A stretch of DNA of 57,339 nucleotides, from contig JAHBWD010000057.1 of NCBI GenBank assembly GCA_019637175.1, positions 1 to 57,339 of the forward strand, given 5' to 3'. The stretch's first letter is position 1; every line of letters begins with the position of its first letter. This document shows positions 1 through 8,631 of this stretch, piece after piece. The position numbers were made by a program, and so were the translations under genes. This DNA is from Labilithrix sp. Its GTDB lineage: Bacteria; Myxococcota_A; Polyangia; Polyangiales; Polyangiaceae. The notes under the pieces are model-generated. The model saw only the letters and a program-made list of their open reading frames with translations. It was not told the origin of the DNA and made no database searches.

Positions 1-1
1 G

Positions 2-661
<660 letters not shown>

Positions 662-683
662 CGGCGGCGGCGCGCCGGCGCGG

Positions 684-1424
684 TCACTTGACCGTCGCGG
701 CGACGGGCGGGGCGGGCGGCTTGCAAGCGGCCAGCTTCGAGACGTCGCACTGGTGGCACCACGCGGGCACCGTCTGGTCGGCGTTCACGCAGCAGTCCTT
801 GGGGCACTGATCGCGCCCGTTGACGTTGTCGCACGTCGTCTTCGTCGTGCCGCCGCAGCCCCTCCAGCCGGAGGGGCCGAGCCAGTCCTTGCACACGACG
901 TCCTGGCACCACTCGCCGTGCGGGGTCTCGTTGATGCCGAGGTCTCCTTCGCCGTAGACCTTGTTGTACTCGCCGCTCGACACTTGCGGCTCGATGCACT
1001 TGCAGTGCTTCTTCGTGGGATCGCCCGGCACGGGATCGCAGACGATGTCGATGACGTGGTTGAGCGCGAGCTGGTTGCAGTTGTAGTAGTACGTGCACTT
1101 GACGATCTGCTGGTAGACGCGCGAGCCCACCGAGCCGGGGCACAGCGACTCGGCGCATCGACAGAAGTTTCCCCCGAAGTCGCTGCACGAGAACTCGTTG
1201 CAGCCCGCGCCGGGGACGCCGGTGCCGTTGAGCGGGCGCAGACCCTTCGGCTTGGGGACGTACGGCGTGGCGACGAGGCACTTCTCGCGGAGCCAGTCCG
1301 AGCTGCACTTCGTCGCCGCGCTCGAGGCTTCGCCCGTCGGCTCCTCGTCGGGCATCGCGCACGCGAGGAGCGTGAGCGCCAGGGTCGCGAAGGTGCCCCC
1401 CCAACGGATGGCGTTCGTTTTCAT
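684..1424 (-). CDS. Cysteine-rich secreted lipoprotein, function unknown
   Basis: 246 residues. The N-terminus has a hydrophobic stretch ending in a lipobox (TLALTLLAC), so it is predicted to be an outer-membrane or surface lipoprotein. After the lipid-bearing Cys there are 22 further Cys, many in CxC or CC pairs, which suggests a small disulfide-stapled extracellular fold. I do not recognise a family. I chose ATG 1424 (MKTNAIRWGG) because an AAGGAAGG stretch lies 11 nt upstream; ATG 1433 three codons upstream is possible but then the spacing to that stretch is only 2 nt. It is the last gene of a minus-strand run of three exported proteins (2347, 1481, 684) and is convergent with clpX. Confidence 0.8.
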   Translation of the reverse strand: MKTNAIRWGGTFATLALTLLACAMPDEEPTGEASSAATKCSSDWLREKCLVATPYVPKPKGLRPLNGTGVPGAGCNEFSCSDFGGNFCRCAESLCPGSVGSRVYQQIVKCTYYYNCNQLALNHVIDIVCDPVPGDPTKKHCKCIEPQVSSGEYNKVYGEGDLGINETPHGEWCQDVVCKDWLGPSGWRGCGGTTKTTCDNVNGRDQCPKDCCVNADQTVPAWCHQCDVSKLAACKPPAPPVAATVK

Positions 1425-1480
1425 CGAGAGCATGGCCTTCCTTGCTTGGGCGTCGAGACGTTGAAGAGGAGCGATGCGCG

Positions 1481-2338
1481 TCAGAACGCGTCGATGGGGA
1501 GGACGGGCTTCTCCACGCGCGTCGCGTCGGGCGCCGCGCCGGCGTCGGCGGGCGGCGGCGGATCGGCGACGGAGGCCTCGTCGACGGTCGTCGCGACGGC
1601 GTCGAGGCCGGCGTCGAGCCCGCACGAAGTCGCGCTTCGCTTCTGCGTGTTGCCGAAGGTCGCCGACTGCTCGATCTTGCAGTACGCCTCGACCTCCATG
1701 TTGCCGCCGCGGCCGAGGACCTCGCAGCCGCCCTCGATCTTGACGAGCGCCTCCGAGAGCGCGCTGCTCTTCACGATCTCCGAGTAGTAGTCGACGGCGG
1801 GATCGGTGCCGGTGGCGCCCGGCTTGGGCTGCCACTTGTGGTTCGTGTAGGTCGCCGACGCCTTGGCCGTCGAGCTGAACTCGGACCCGGCGCGGCACTT
1901 CACGCCGACGCCGCTGATGGTGAGGGAGACGTCGCCCTTCAGCTTGCCGCGGATGGTGATCTCCTTCCCGCACTTCTCCTCGGCGGCCAGCGGCACGCAC
2001 TTCTCGCAGTTGCGGAAGCCTTCGGCGCCGAGGTCGTCGTTGTTCTTGCCGGCGCAGACCACGGCCTTCGGCGCGAGCGGCCCGAGGTTCGTTTCACCGC
2101 ACTCCTTCGGCGCCTCGGCGAGGAAGACCGGTCCCGCGCCGATGAGCGCGCAGAACTTCTTCTTCCAGTCGTCCTCCGGCGGCTTGTCGGCGTGGGCCTT
2201 CTTCATCTCGAAGCGCACGCGCGGAACGGGCGGCGAGCTCCCGATCTCGACGCGCGGGCTCGGACCGGCCAGCGCGACGAACCCGGCGGCGCCGGCGACC
2301 AACACACCGAAGGCACGAACGAAGCGACGGGTCGACAT
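1481..2338 (-). CDS. Secreted protein with ten cysteines, function unknown
   Basis: 285 residues. The N-terminus (MSTRRFVRAFGVLVAGAAGF) is a Sec-type signal peptide or anchor without a clear lipobox. The body contains 10 Cys; residues about 110-200 alternate polar and hydrophobic positions as in a beta-sandwich, and the C-terminus is a Pro/Ala/Asp-rich tail. No family is recognised. It starts 8 bp after the stop of the 2347-3225 gene, so the two are almost surely co-transcribed, and it is followed 56 bp later by the Cys-rich lipoprotein at 684. Confidence 0.75.
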   Translation of the reverse strand: MSTRRFVRAFGVLVAGAAGFVALAGPSPRVEIGSSPPVPRVRFEMKKAHADKPPEDDWKKKFCALIGAGPVFLAEAPKECGETNLGPLAPKAVVCAGKNNDDLGAEGFRNCEKCVPLAAEEKCGKEITIRGKLKGDVSLTISGVGVKCRAGSEFSSTAKASATYTNHKWQPKPGATGTDPAVDYYSEIVKSSALSEALVKIEGGCEVLGRGGNMEVEAYCKIEQSATFGNTQKRSATSCGLDAGLDAVATTVDEASVADPPPPADAGAAPDATRVEKPVLPIDAF

Positions 2339-2346
2339 GGGGCTTC

Positions 2347-3225
2347 TCACTTTCCGCGGCAGAGGTTGAGGTCGAATGCGGTGGACGCGTCGCGAGGCTC
2401 TCGTGCGATCGCGAGGACGGACGGCGGACCCTCGACCATGCAGCGGAGGGTCACGACCGTCTTGACGTCGTGCAGGCGCGCGCCGAGATCGTGGAGGCTC
2501 TCCACCGCCAGATCGGCGTCGGGCGCGGCCAGATCGAAGAGGTACTCCGCGCTGCCGAGGAGGTACGCGTGGTGCTCCGCGCCTCCCGTCACGAAGTAGT
2601 CGGCGACGCCGACGCCGAACACCGCGTCGCGGAGCGACCAGGTCTCGTTTCGCAGGCCGTGCTTTCGCGCGTACGGGCTGGTCTCGTCGATCACGGCGCC
2701 GACGTTGTAGATCGCGCGGAACGCATGCCCGCCGGGCACCTCCCACGACTTCACGACGCGGTACGTGCGCTGGTAGTCGTTGACGAACGCGTTCGACGAC
2801 GAAGGCGTGCCGAAGAGCGCCGGGCGATCGGGCCGCCACGTGGCGCCCTCGGTCATCGTGTCGGGAGCCGAGAACGCGTCGACGCGCCTCCAGATCGCCG
2901 CGGCGGGCGTGCGCTGATCGACGGTCCCCGCGCGATCGGTGACGAGGCTGACGCGTTCTTCTTTGGATCCGTCGATCGTCGTGACCGCGAAGGTTCGTTT
3001 CGCGTCGCCGGCGGGGCCGATCTCGACGCGCTCGCGCCACGCCGGGCCGCCGAGCTCCGGCTGACGCATCTCGTAGACGACGCGTGCGCTCTTCGGGAGC
3101 TCCACTCTCGTGAGCGCGAAGCTCACCTCGCCGGTCTGTTCCTTCCCCGACGAGCACGCGGCGAAGACCGCCACGAGCGCGGCTGTGCCGAGCGTTGCGG
3201 TGGTCATGACGATCGGCTTTCTCAT
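2347..3225 (-). CDS. Secreted lipoprotein, function unknown
   Basis: 292 residues with a lipoprotein signal peptide ending in AVFAAC. ATG 3225 has a GGAG ribosome-binding site about 7 nt upstream, which fixes the start against the longer frame. The mature part is rich in aromatic and charged residues and looks like a globular beta-rich domain; only one further Cys near the middle-end (TLRCMVEG) and one at the C-terminus (LNLCRGK) are present, possibly a disulfide. No recognised domain. First gene of the minus-strand trio that ends at 684. Confidence 0.75.
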   Translation of the reverse strand: MRKPIVMTTATLGTAALVAVFAACSSGKEQTGEVSFALTRVELPKSARVVYEMRQPELGGPAWRERVEIGPAGDAKRTFAVTTIDGSKEERVSLVTDRAGTVDQRTPAAAIWRRVDAFSAPDTMTEGATWRPDRPALFGTPSSSNAFVNDYQRTYRVVKSWEVPGGHAFRAIYNVGAVIDETSPYARKHGLRNETWSLRDAVFGVGVADYFVTGGAEHHAYLLGSAEYLFDLAAPDADLAVESLHDLGARLHDVKTVVTLRCMVEGPPSVLAIAREPRDASTAFDLNLCRGK

Positions 3226-3521
3226 TCGCAGCTCCTTCGCAGGTGGGTAGGGCGACGCGAGACGTCGCGGCGCGACGGAGCGTGTTGCAGCGCGCGTGCC
3301 GCGCCCATTTGCGCGCAGGTTCGCGTGCGTTCGCTCACGCGCTGGGCAGTTCGACGCCGCGCCGGCGTCGTCGCCCACACAACTTGTTCAGCGCGTGAAC
3401 AGTCGCGCACGGCGCGAGCGCCCTTTCCCCGAACCTCCGTCCGGGCACGAGCGCTGCACTCCTTCGAGGCGCGCGAAGCCGCAAGGCTCGTCGAACCCCA
3501 CGCACCTCGAAAGGAACGACA
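3226..3521. promoter_or_regulatory. Divergent intergenic region between two lipoprotein genes
   Basis: 296 bp without a gene, between divergently transcribed lipoprotein genes. It must hold both promoters. The one structure I see is the inverted repeat TGTTCA-N5-TGAACA at 3385-3401, a plausible binding site for a dimeric regulator near the middle of the gap. No convincing -35/-10 pair was found. Confidence 0.4.
3385..3401. promoter_or_regulatory. Inverted repeat TGTTCA-N5-TGAACA, candidate operator
   Basis: Perfect 6-bp arms with a 5-bp GCGCG spacer, centred between the divergent starts at 3225 and 3522. The role as an operator is inference. Confidence 0.35.
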
Positions 3522-4229
3522 ATGAAAAGGACCGTCGTCGCCGCGTTCGCAGCTCTCCTCTTGGCGCCCGTCGCCGCCTGCTCTTCGGCCGACGTCGAGG
3601 GTGTGTCTTCCGTCGAGTCGCCCGCGACGATCGACGGCGACACGGTCGACTGCTTTCCGGGCTGCAAGCAGGCCGACTACAAGACGCTCGTCAAAGGAGG
3701 CCTCGACGCGGCGTGCAAGACGCTGAAGGACGGCTGGGCGAAGCCGCAGCTCCCGAAGTGGCCCGGCTGGGACGACAAGTTGCCGATCTGCATCGGCCAC
3801 AAGAAGGACATCGAGAATCGCAAAGACTGCAACCGGCTCGTCGACGCCCCGGGTTGGACGGAGTGCAAGAACCAGCTCATGCTCGTGTGCATCAAGGAGA
3901 AGAAGCCGGGGTTCGGCCCCATCATCCTGGTTCCGCCCAAGGGCGGATTTCCGCCCGCGCTGAAGCCGCCGTCGATCACCGACCAGGAGCTCGCGTGCAT
4001 CGATCAGTGGAAGTGCCCCACGAAGAAGGCGTCGCTCAGCGGGGGTCTCGGTCTCGCGACGGTCGCCGCCGAGTGCACGCGCGGCCCCGACGGAACCTGC
4101 GCGGTCTGCGACGACTCGTGGGTGCGAGAGGAGCCGCAGATCCTCGAGCCGGCGACTCCCGAGCCCGTTCCGACGCTGCGCGTCGACGTGGCCGGCGACG
4201 CGCCGTACTCCGCGCCGCGCGCGATGTGA
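3522..4229 (+). CDS. Cysteine-rich secreted lipoprotein, function unknown
   Basis: 235 residues. Signal peptide and lipobox LAPVAAC are clear, and AAGGA lies 8 nt before the ATG. The mature protein has more than ten Cys spaced through the first 190 residues, several Trp/Pro-rich segments, and an acidic/proline-rich C-terminal tail. It does not align by eye with the Cys-rich protein at 684 but has the same overall style (lipid anchor, many disulfides). No family recognised. Transcribed divergently from the 684-3225 trio and toward the PilZ gene 40 bp downstream. Confidence 0.75.
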   Translation: MKRTVVAAFAALLLAPVAACSSADVEGVSSVESPATIDGDTVDCFPGCKQADYKTLVKGGLDAACKTLKDGWAKPQLPKWPGWDDKLPICIGHKKDIENRKDCNRLVDAPGWTECKNQLMLVCIKEKKPGFGPIILVPPKGGFPPALKPPSITDQELACIDQWKCPTKKASLSGGLGLATVAAECTRGPDGTCAVCDDSWVREEPQILEPATPEPVPTLRVDVAGDAPYSAPRAM

Positions 4230-4269
4230 GAGCCGCTCGTCTCCCGCGAACTGAAGTAAGCTTGGCGCG

Positions 4270-5166
4270 ATGGCCTCGGAGCTCCGCGTCACTTACGAGA
4301 AGGCGTCGGGCGGAGACCGCCGGAGCGGCGCGGGCGCCGATCTGAGCCTCGGCGGTCTGTTCATCGAGACGGCAGAGACGCTCCCGGTCGGCTCGCTCTT
4401 GAGCCTCGAGATCGAGTCGGGATCGACCAAGGTCGCGGTCGACGCCCGCGTGCTCGCGCACAAGAGCGGCGGCATGTCGGTGAGCTTCATCGATCTGCCG
4501 AACGACGTGGCCTCGACGCTCAGCTTCATCGTGGCGACGCGCACGAAGCGGAAGGGCACCATGCTCGGCCTCGGCGAAGCCGAAGACGACGTGGTGCCCC
4601 GATACCAGAGCGAGCGCCGGCTGCCGGCCTCCGCTTCGCCCGAGGCCGCAGCTCCGCCGCTCTCGCGCCCGGCGACGCCGGTCATGGAAGCGAAGGTCGA
4701 CGCGCCCGGCGCTCCTCCGAAGTATCCGACGCCGCCGATGACGCGCGCGGCGCCGGTGTCGCAGCCGCTACCGCAGCCCGTCCCGCCCGCGCCGCCGAGC
4801 GCGGGAGCGTGGGGCGCGCCGCCACCTCCCTCGACACCCGGGCCGTACGGAGCACCTCCGCTCACGGCGGCGCCCGCGGAGGCGCGGCGGGGCGGGGCGA
4901 CCGCCGCGCTCGTCGTGATCGCCGTCGTCGTCTTGCTCGCGTTGATCGGCGGCGCGCTCTGGTTCGTCAGGGGACGCGCGGCCGATCCGCCGCGCGTCGG
5001 GCGAGCGGGCTCGACGCCGACGACCGACGGTCAAGCGCGACAAGCGCTCGCCGACACGACGCAGTCTCGCGTGCTTACGGCGCCCTCGAGCGAAACGCTC
5101 GCGCAAATCAGCTCGTGCATGGAATTTGCGCGAGGTCGGTTGGTACGGCGCGCGTTTCCGGGGTAA
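4270..5166 (+). CDS. PilZ-domain protein with proline-rich linker and one transmembrane segment
   Basis: 298 residues. Residues 1-100 form a PilZ-like domain; the DLSLGGLFIET stretch at 24-34 matches the D/NxSxxG signature of the family, and the closest type I know is the myxobacterial paralogous PilZ domain. The usual RxxxR c-di-GMP switch is not obvious (only GDRRSG is present), so nucleotide binding is uncertain. Residues about 120-205 are a Pro/Ala-rich linker, then a hydrophobic segment at about 209-233 followed by Arg, and a 65-residue C-terminal tail. Thus the PilZ domain is probably cytosolic and tethered to the membrane. A TAAGCT -10-like hexamer ends 7 nt before the ATG. The stop codon overlaps the presumed lon promoter, 11 bp before lon. 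Confidence 0.82.
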   Translation: MASELRVTYEKASGGDRRSGAGADLSLGGLFIETAETLPVGSLLSLEIESGSTKVAVDARVLAHKSGGMSVSFIDLPNDVASTLSFIVATRTKRKGTMLGLGEAEDDVVPRYQSERRLPASASPEAAAPPLSRPATPVMEAKVDAPGAPPKYPTPPMTRAAPVSQPLPQPVPPAPPSAGAWGAPPPPSTPGPYGAPPLTAAPAEARRGGATAALVVIAVVVLLALIGGALWFVRGRAADPPRVGRAGSTPTTDGQARQALADTTQSRVLTAPSSETLAQISSCMEFARGRLVRRAFPG

Positions 5167-5169
5167 AAC
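5140..5169 (+). promoter_or_regulatory. Candidate lon promoter overlapping the end of the PilZ gene
   Basis: TTGGTA (5140-5145), an 18-bp spacer and TAAAAC (5164-5169). The -10 contains the TAA stop codon of the PilZ gene. Predicted +1 near 5176, giving lon a leader of about 2 nt. No sigma-32-like heat-shock box is visible. Confidence 0.45.
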
Positions 5170-5177
5170 CCTGGGCA

Positions 5178-7715
5178 ATGTTCTTCAAGAACGACGACGG
5201 CAAGCCGGGCGCGAAGAAGCGTAGCGTCCCCCTTCTTCCCTTGCGCGACATCATCGTGTTCCCCCACATGGTGAGCCAGCTCTTCGTCGGTCGCGAGCGA
5301 TCGATCAACGCGCTCGACGCCGCGATGGCGCGCGACAAAGACATCTTCCTCGCCGCGCAGAAGAACGCGAAGACCAACGAGCCGACGCCCGACGACATCT
5401 TCCAGGTCGGCACCCTCGGCACGATCATGCAGCTCCTTCGCTTGCCCGACGGGACGGTGAAGGTCCTCGTCGAGGGAAAGCGGCGCGCGCGGATCAAGAA
5501 GTTCCCTCAGACGGAGGAGTACTTCCTCGTCGAGGTCGAAGAGGTCGCCGAGCAGAGCGCGAAGGGCGTCGAGGTCGAGGCCTTGATGCGCAGCGTGCAG
5601 GCCGCCTTCGAGATGTACGTGAAGTTGAACAAGAAGGTTCAACCCGAAGTCTTGATGAGCGCGCAGACGATCGACGACGCCGCGCGCCTCTCCGACACGA
5701 TCGTCGCCAACCTCCCGACCATCAAGCTCACCGATCGCCAGGCTCTCCTCGAGATGGACGACGCGGTGAAGCGGCTCGAGCGCCTCCACGAATTGATGCA
5801 GGCCGAGATCGAGATCCTCCAGGTGGAGAAGAAGATCCGATCGCGCGTCAAGAAGCAGATGGAGAAGACGCAGAAGGAGTACTACCTCAACGAGCAGATG
5901 CAGGCGATCCAGAAGGAGCTGGGTGGCGGCGATCGCGACGAGTTCAAGAACGAGATTCAAGAAGTCGAAGAGCAGCTCAAGACGAAGCGGATGAGCAAAG
6001 AGGCCACCGCGAAGGTCAAGAAGGAGCTGAAGAAGCTGAAGATGATGCACCCGACGAGCGCGGAAGCGACCGTCGTGCGCAACTACATCGACTGGATCCT
6101 CGGGCTGCCCTGGTACGACAAGTCGGAAGAGAACTACGATCTCAAGAAGGCCGAGGAGATCCTCGAGGAGGATCACTACGGCCTCAAGAAGATCAAGGAG
6201 CGCATCCTCGAGTACCTCGCGGTGCAGGCGCTCACGAAGAAGCTGAAGGGCCCGGTTCTTTGTTTCGTGGGGCCGCCCGGCGTCGGCAAGACGTCGCTCG
6301 CCAAGAGCATCGCGCGATCGACGGGGCGCAAGTTCGTGCGCCTCTCGCTCGGCGGCGTGCGCGACGAGGCGGAGATCCGCGGCCACCGCCGTACGTACAT
6401 CGGCGCGCTGCCCGGGAAGCTCATTCAGTCGCTGAAGAAGGCGGGCACCAACAACCCGGTCTTCCTCCTCGACGAGATCGACAAGATGTCGACCGACTTC
6501 CGCGGCGATCCGGCCGCCGCGCTCCTCGAGGTGCTCGATCCCGAGCAGAACCACCAGTTCAACGATCACTACCTCGATCTCGACTACGACCTCTCCGACG
6601 TGATGTTCATCACGACGGCGAACACGCTGAGCGGCATCCCGGTTCCTCTCCAAGACCGCATGGAGATCATCCAGCTCAGCGGCTACACCGAGTTCGAGAA
6701 GATGAACATCGCTGTGAAGTACCTCGTGCCGCGCCAGCGCAAGGAGTGCGGGCTCGACGACGTTCCCTTCACGCTGAGCGAGAACGCGATCCGCACGACG
6801 ATCCACCACTACACCCGCGAGGCGGGCGTGCGCTCGCTCGAGCGCGAGATCGCGAGCATCTGCCGCAAGGTCGCGCGCCACGTGGTGAACGAGGGCAAGG
6901 AGAAGCCGATCGAGGTCGTCGCCAAGAACGTGCCTCAGTACCTCGGTGTTCCCAAGTTCCGTCTGAACAAGAAGGAAGAGCGCGACGAGATCGGCCTCAC
7001 CAACGGCCTCTCGGTGACCAACAGCGGCGGCGGCGAGCTGCTCGCGTGCGAGGTCGCGGTCGTCGCGGGCAAGGGCAAGCTCGTCATCACGGGCCTGCTC
7101 GAGAAGGGGATGGAGGAGAGCGCCCAGGCCGCGATGAGCTACGTGCGATCGCGCGCGGGCGTGCTCGGCCTCGACCCGGAGTTTTACCAGAAGGTCGACG
7201 TCCACGTTCACTTCCCCGAGTTCATCCGCAAAGACGGGCCGTCGGCCGGCGTCACGATGGCGACCTCGCTCGCGAGCGCGCTCATCAAGCTGCCGGTGAA
7301 GCGCGATCTCGCGATGACCGGCGAGCTCACGCTCCGCGGGCGCGTGATGGCGATCGGCGGCCTCAAGGAGAAGCTCCTCGCGGCCCACCGCGCGGGCATC
7401 ACCACGGTCGTCATCCCGCGCGAGAACCGCAAGGATCTGCGCGAGGTGCCGCGCCGCGTGCTCAAGGCGACGCGCGTCGTCCTCGTCGAGCACATGGACG
7501 AGGTGCTCCGCGAGGCGCTCTGCCTGTCGGATCCCGACGCGCTCTTCGGCCCGCCGCGCGAGACGTGGGAGTACGTCGACGGCGAGCTCGTCGTGCGCGG
7601 CGACGGTCAGGCGTCCGCGCCGAAGGCGGGCAAGAGCGCGCCGCCGATCCCGGCGGAGGGCGCGGTCGCCTCCGACGAAGGCCGGCGCGTGCCGCCTCCG
7701 ACCGGCAACGCGTGA
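5178..7715 (+). CDS. lon: ATP-dependent protease Lon
   Basis: 845 residues, a normal length for bacterial LonA. Order: N-terminal substrate-binding LON domain (about 15-210), coiled coil (about 210-330), AAA+ module with Walker A GPPGVGKT (365-372) and Walker B VFLLDEID, and C-terminal Ser-Lys peptidase with catalytic Ser689 (KDGPSAG) and Lys730 (IGGLKEK). It degrades damaged and regulatory proteins in the cytosol. I start at ATG 5178 (MFFKNDDGKPG); the frame is open further upstream but that part is antisense-like noise within the PilZ gene. The last 40 residues are a low-complexity tail beyond the usual Lon end. Which of the two Lon paralogues known in myxobacteria (vegetative or developmental) it represents cannot be told here. 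Confidence 0.97.
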   Translation: MFFKNDDGKPGAKKRSVPLLPLRDIIVFPHMVSQLFVGRERSINALDAAMARDKDIFLAAQKNAKTNEPTPDDIFQVGTLGTIMQLLRLPDGTVKVLVEGKRRARIKKFPQTEEYFLVEVEEVAEQSAKGVEVEALMRSVQAAFEMYVKLNKKVQPEVLMSAQTIDDAARLSDTIVANLPTIKLTDRQALLEMDDAVKRLERLHELMQAEIEILQVEKKIRSRVKKQMEKTQKEYYLNEQMQAIQKELGGGDRDEFKNEIQEVEEQLKTKRMSKEATAKVKKELKKLKMMHPTSAEATVVRNYIDWILGLPWYDKSEENYDLKKAEEILEEDHYGLKKIKERILEYLAVQALTKKLKGPVLCFVGPPGVGKTSLAKSIARSTGRKFVRLSLGGVRDEAEIRGHRRTYIGALPGKLIQSLKKAGTNNPVFLLDEIDKMSTDFRGDPAAALLEVLDPEQNHQFNDHYLDLDYDLSDVMFITTANTLSGIPVPLQDRMEIIQLSGYTEFEKMNIAVKYLVPRQRKECGLDDVPFTLSENAIRTTIHHYTREAGVRSLEREIASICRKVARHVVNEGKEKPIEVVAKNVPQYLGVPKFRLNKKEERDEIGLTNGLSVTNSGGGELLACEVAVVAGKGKLVITGLLEKGMEESAQAAMSYVRSRAGVLGLDPEFYQKVDVHVHFPEFIRKDGPSAGVTMATSLASALIKLPVKRDLAMTGELTLRGRVMAIGGLKEKLLAAHRAGITTVVIPRENRKDLREVPRRVLKATRVVLVEHMDEVLREALCLSDPDALFGPPRETWEYVDGELVVRGDGQASAPKAGKSAPPIPAEGAVASDEGRRVPPPTGNA

Positions 7716-7760
7716 GCGCGGCTCCTATCCGGCGCGATTTCGCGAGTCATTTCCGCCGGG

Positions 7761-7788
7761 TTGCACATTCGCCTTGATGTGCCATAGC
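7761..7788 (+). promoter_or_regulatory. Candidate promoter of the 7797 lipoprotein gene
   Basis: TTGCAC (7761-7766), 16-bp spacer, CATAGC (7783-7788). Predicted +1 about 2 nt before the ATG. The -10 is weak (3 of 6 consensus bases). Confidence 0.3.
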
Positions 7789-7796
7789 GGCGAGCG

Positions 7797-8630
7797 ATGC
7801 GAGCCATCGCCTTCGTCGCCGCGCTGTCGCTCTTCGCTCTCGCCGGCTGCGGCGAGCGCCATCAACGCCGGGCGTCGTACCCCGCGCAGGCCCGGCTCTC
7901 GATCGACGAGCTCGCCGATCAGCGCGCGCGCGAGGCCTCGAGCCGTCGCGGCGGCGCGCGCGTCGGCGACGTGATGCACGGCGAGACGCTCCGGCGGCGC
8001 GAGGCGCAGGATCTCTCCGTCGAGCTCGACACCGCGCACTGCTACTGGTTCTCCGGCGCGACCGACGACATGGGGCACCGCATCGCGCTGCGCGTCGTCG
8101 ATCCCAGGGGCCTCACGGTCGCGCACGAGCGCGCGAAGTGGAGCGACGCGCTCGTCGAGTACTGCCCGGCGATCGACGGCGTCTATCGCGTCGAGGCGAA
8201 GCTCCACCACCACGGGCCGTATGCGCTCGCGATCTACGCCGGCGCGCGGAGCTCGATGTCGCCGGTGATGGTCACGTCCGCGCCGCTCCGGATCGGCGCG
8301 TCGCCCGTCGATCTCATCGCGCGTGAAGCGGCGATCGCGGCGCCCGGCGCGCGGCCCGTCGGCGCCCCATTCGCGGGATCGAAGACCGAGACGTACTGGG
8401 CGGCCGCGCTCGGGCCCGACAAGTGCTACTGGCTCGTCGCCGCCGGGCAGAGCGGCGTCACCGGCATCTCGATCGACGTGTGGGATCCGACCGATCAGCG
8501 CGTCGCGGGGATCGCGTCGAGCGTGAACGTCGCGAGCGTTCGCCACTGCGTCGCCGCCGGCGGCATGTACAAGCTCCGCGCGAAGATCGCGGGCGGCGGC
8601 GAGTACGCGCTCGGCGTCTACGAGCAATGA
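7797..8630 (+). CDS. Lipoprotein with two copies of a CYW-containing beta domain
   Basis: 277 residues with lipobox LFALAGC. The mature part contains an internal duplication: residues about 75-150 and 200-275 align by eye, each starting with a KCYW/HCYW motif, continuing with a hydrophobic strand ending in VWDP/VVDP, then a second Cys about 40 residues later and ending in YALxIY/YALGVY. Each unit would hold one disulfide. The layout resembles small beta-sandwich modules of secreted proteins; no named family recognised. Its stop is 1 bp from the stop of the convergent hydrolase gene, so the two transcripts overlap or terminate inside each other. Confidence 0.78.
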   Translation: MRAIAFVAALSLFALAGCGERHQRRASYPAQARLSIDELADQRAREASSRRGGARVGDVMHGETLRRREAQDLSVELDTAHCYWFSGATDDMGHRIALRVVDPRGLTVAHERAKWSDALVEYCPAIDGVYRVEAKLHHHGPYALAIYAGARSSMSPVMVTSAPLRIGASPVDLIAREAAIAAPGARPVGAPFAGSKTETYWAAALGPDKCYWLVAAGQSGVTGISIDVWDPTDQRVAGIASSVNVASVRHCVAAGGMYKLRAKIAGGGEYALGVYEQ

Positions 8631-8631
8631 T

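Noticed and set aside
662..683. GC-rich hairpin between clpX and the convergent gene as terminator
   Set aside because: Only 22 bp, no U-tract and no clean stem.
5031..7493. Long minus-strand open frame (820 codons) opposite lon
   Set aside because: High GC makes long antisense frames; lon is unambiguous and the antisense product is low-complexity Arg/Asp/Leu.
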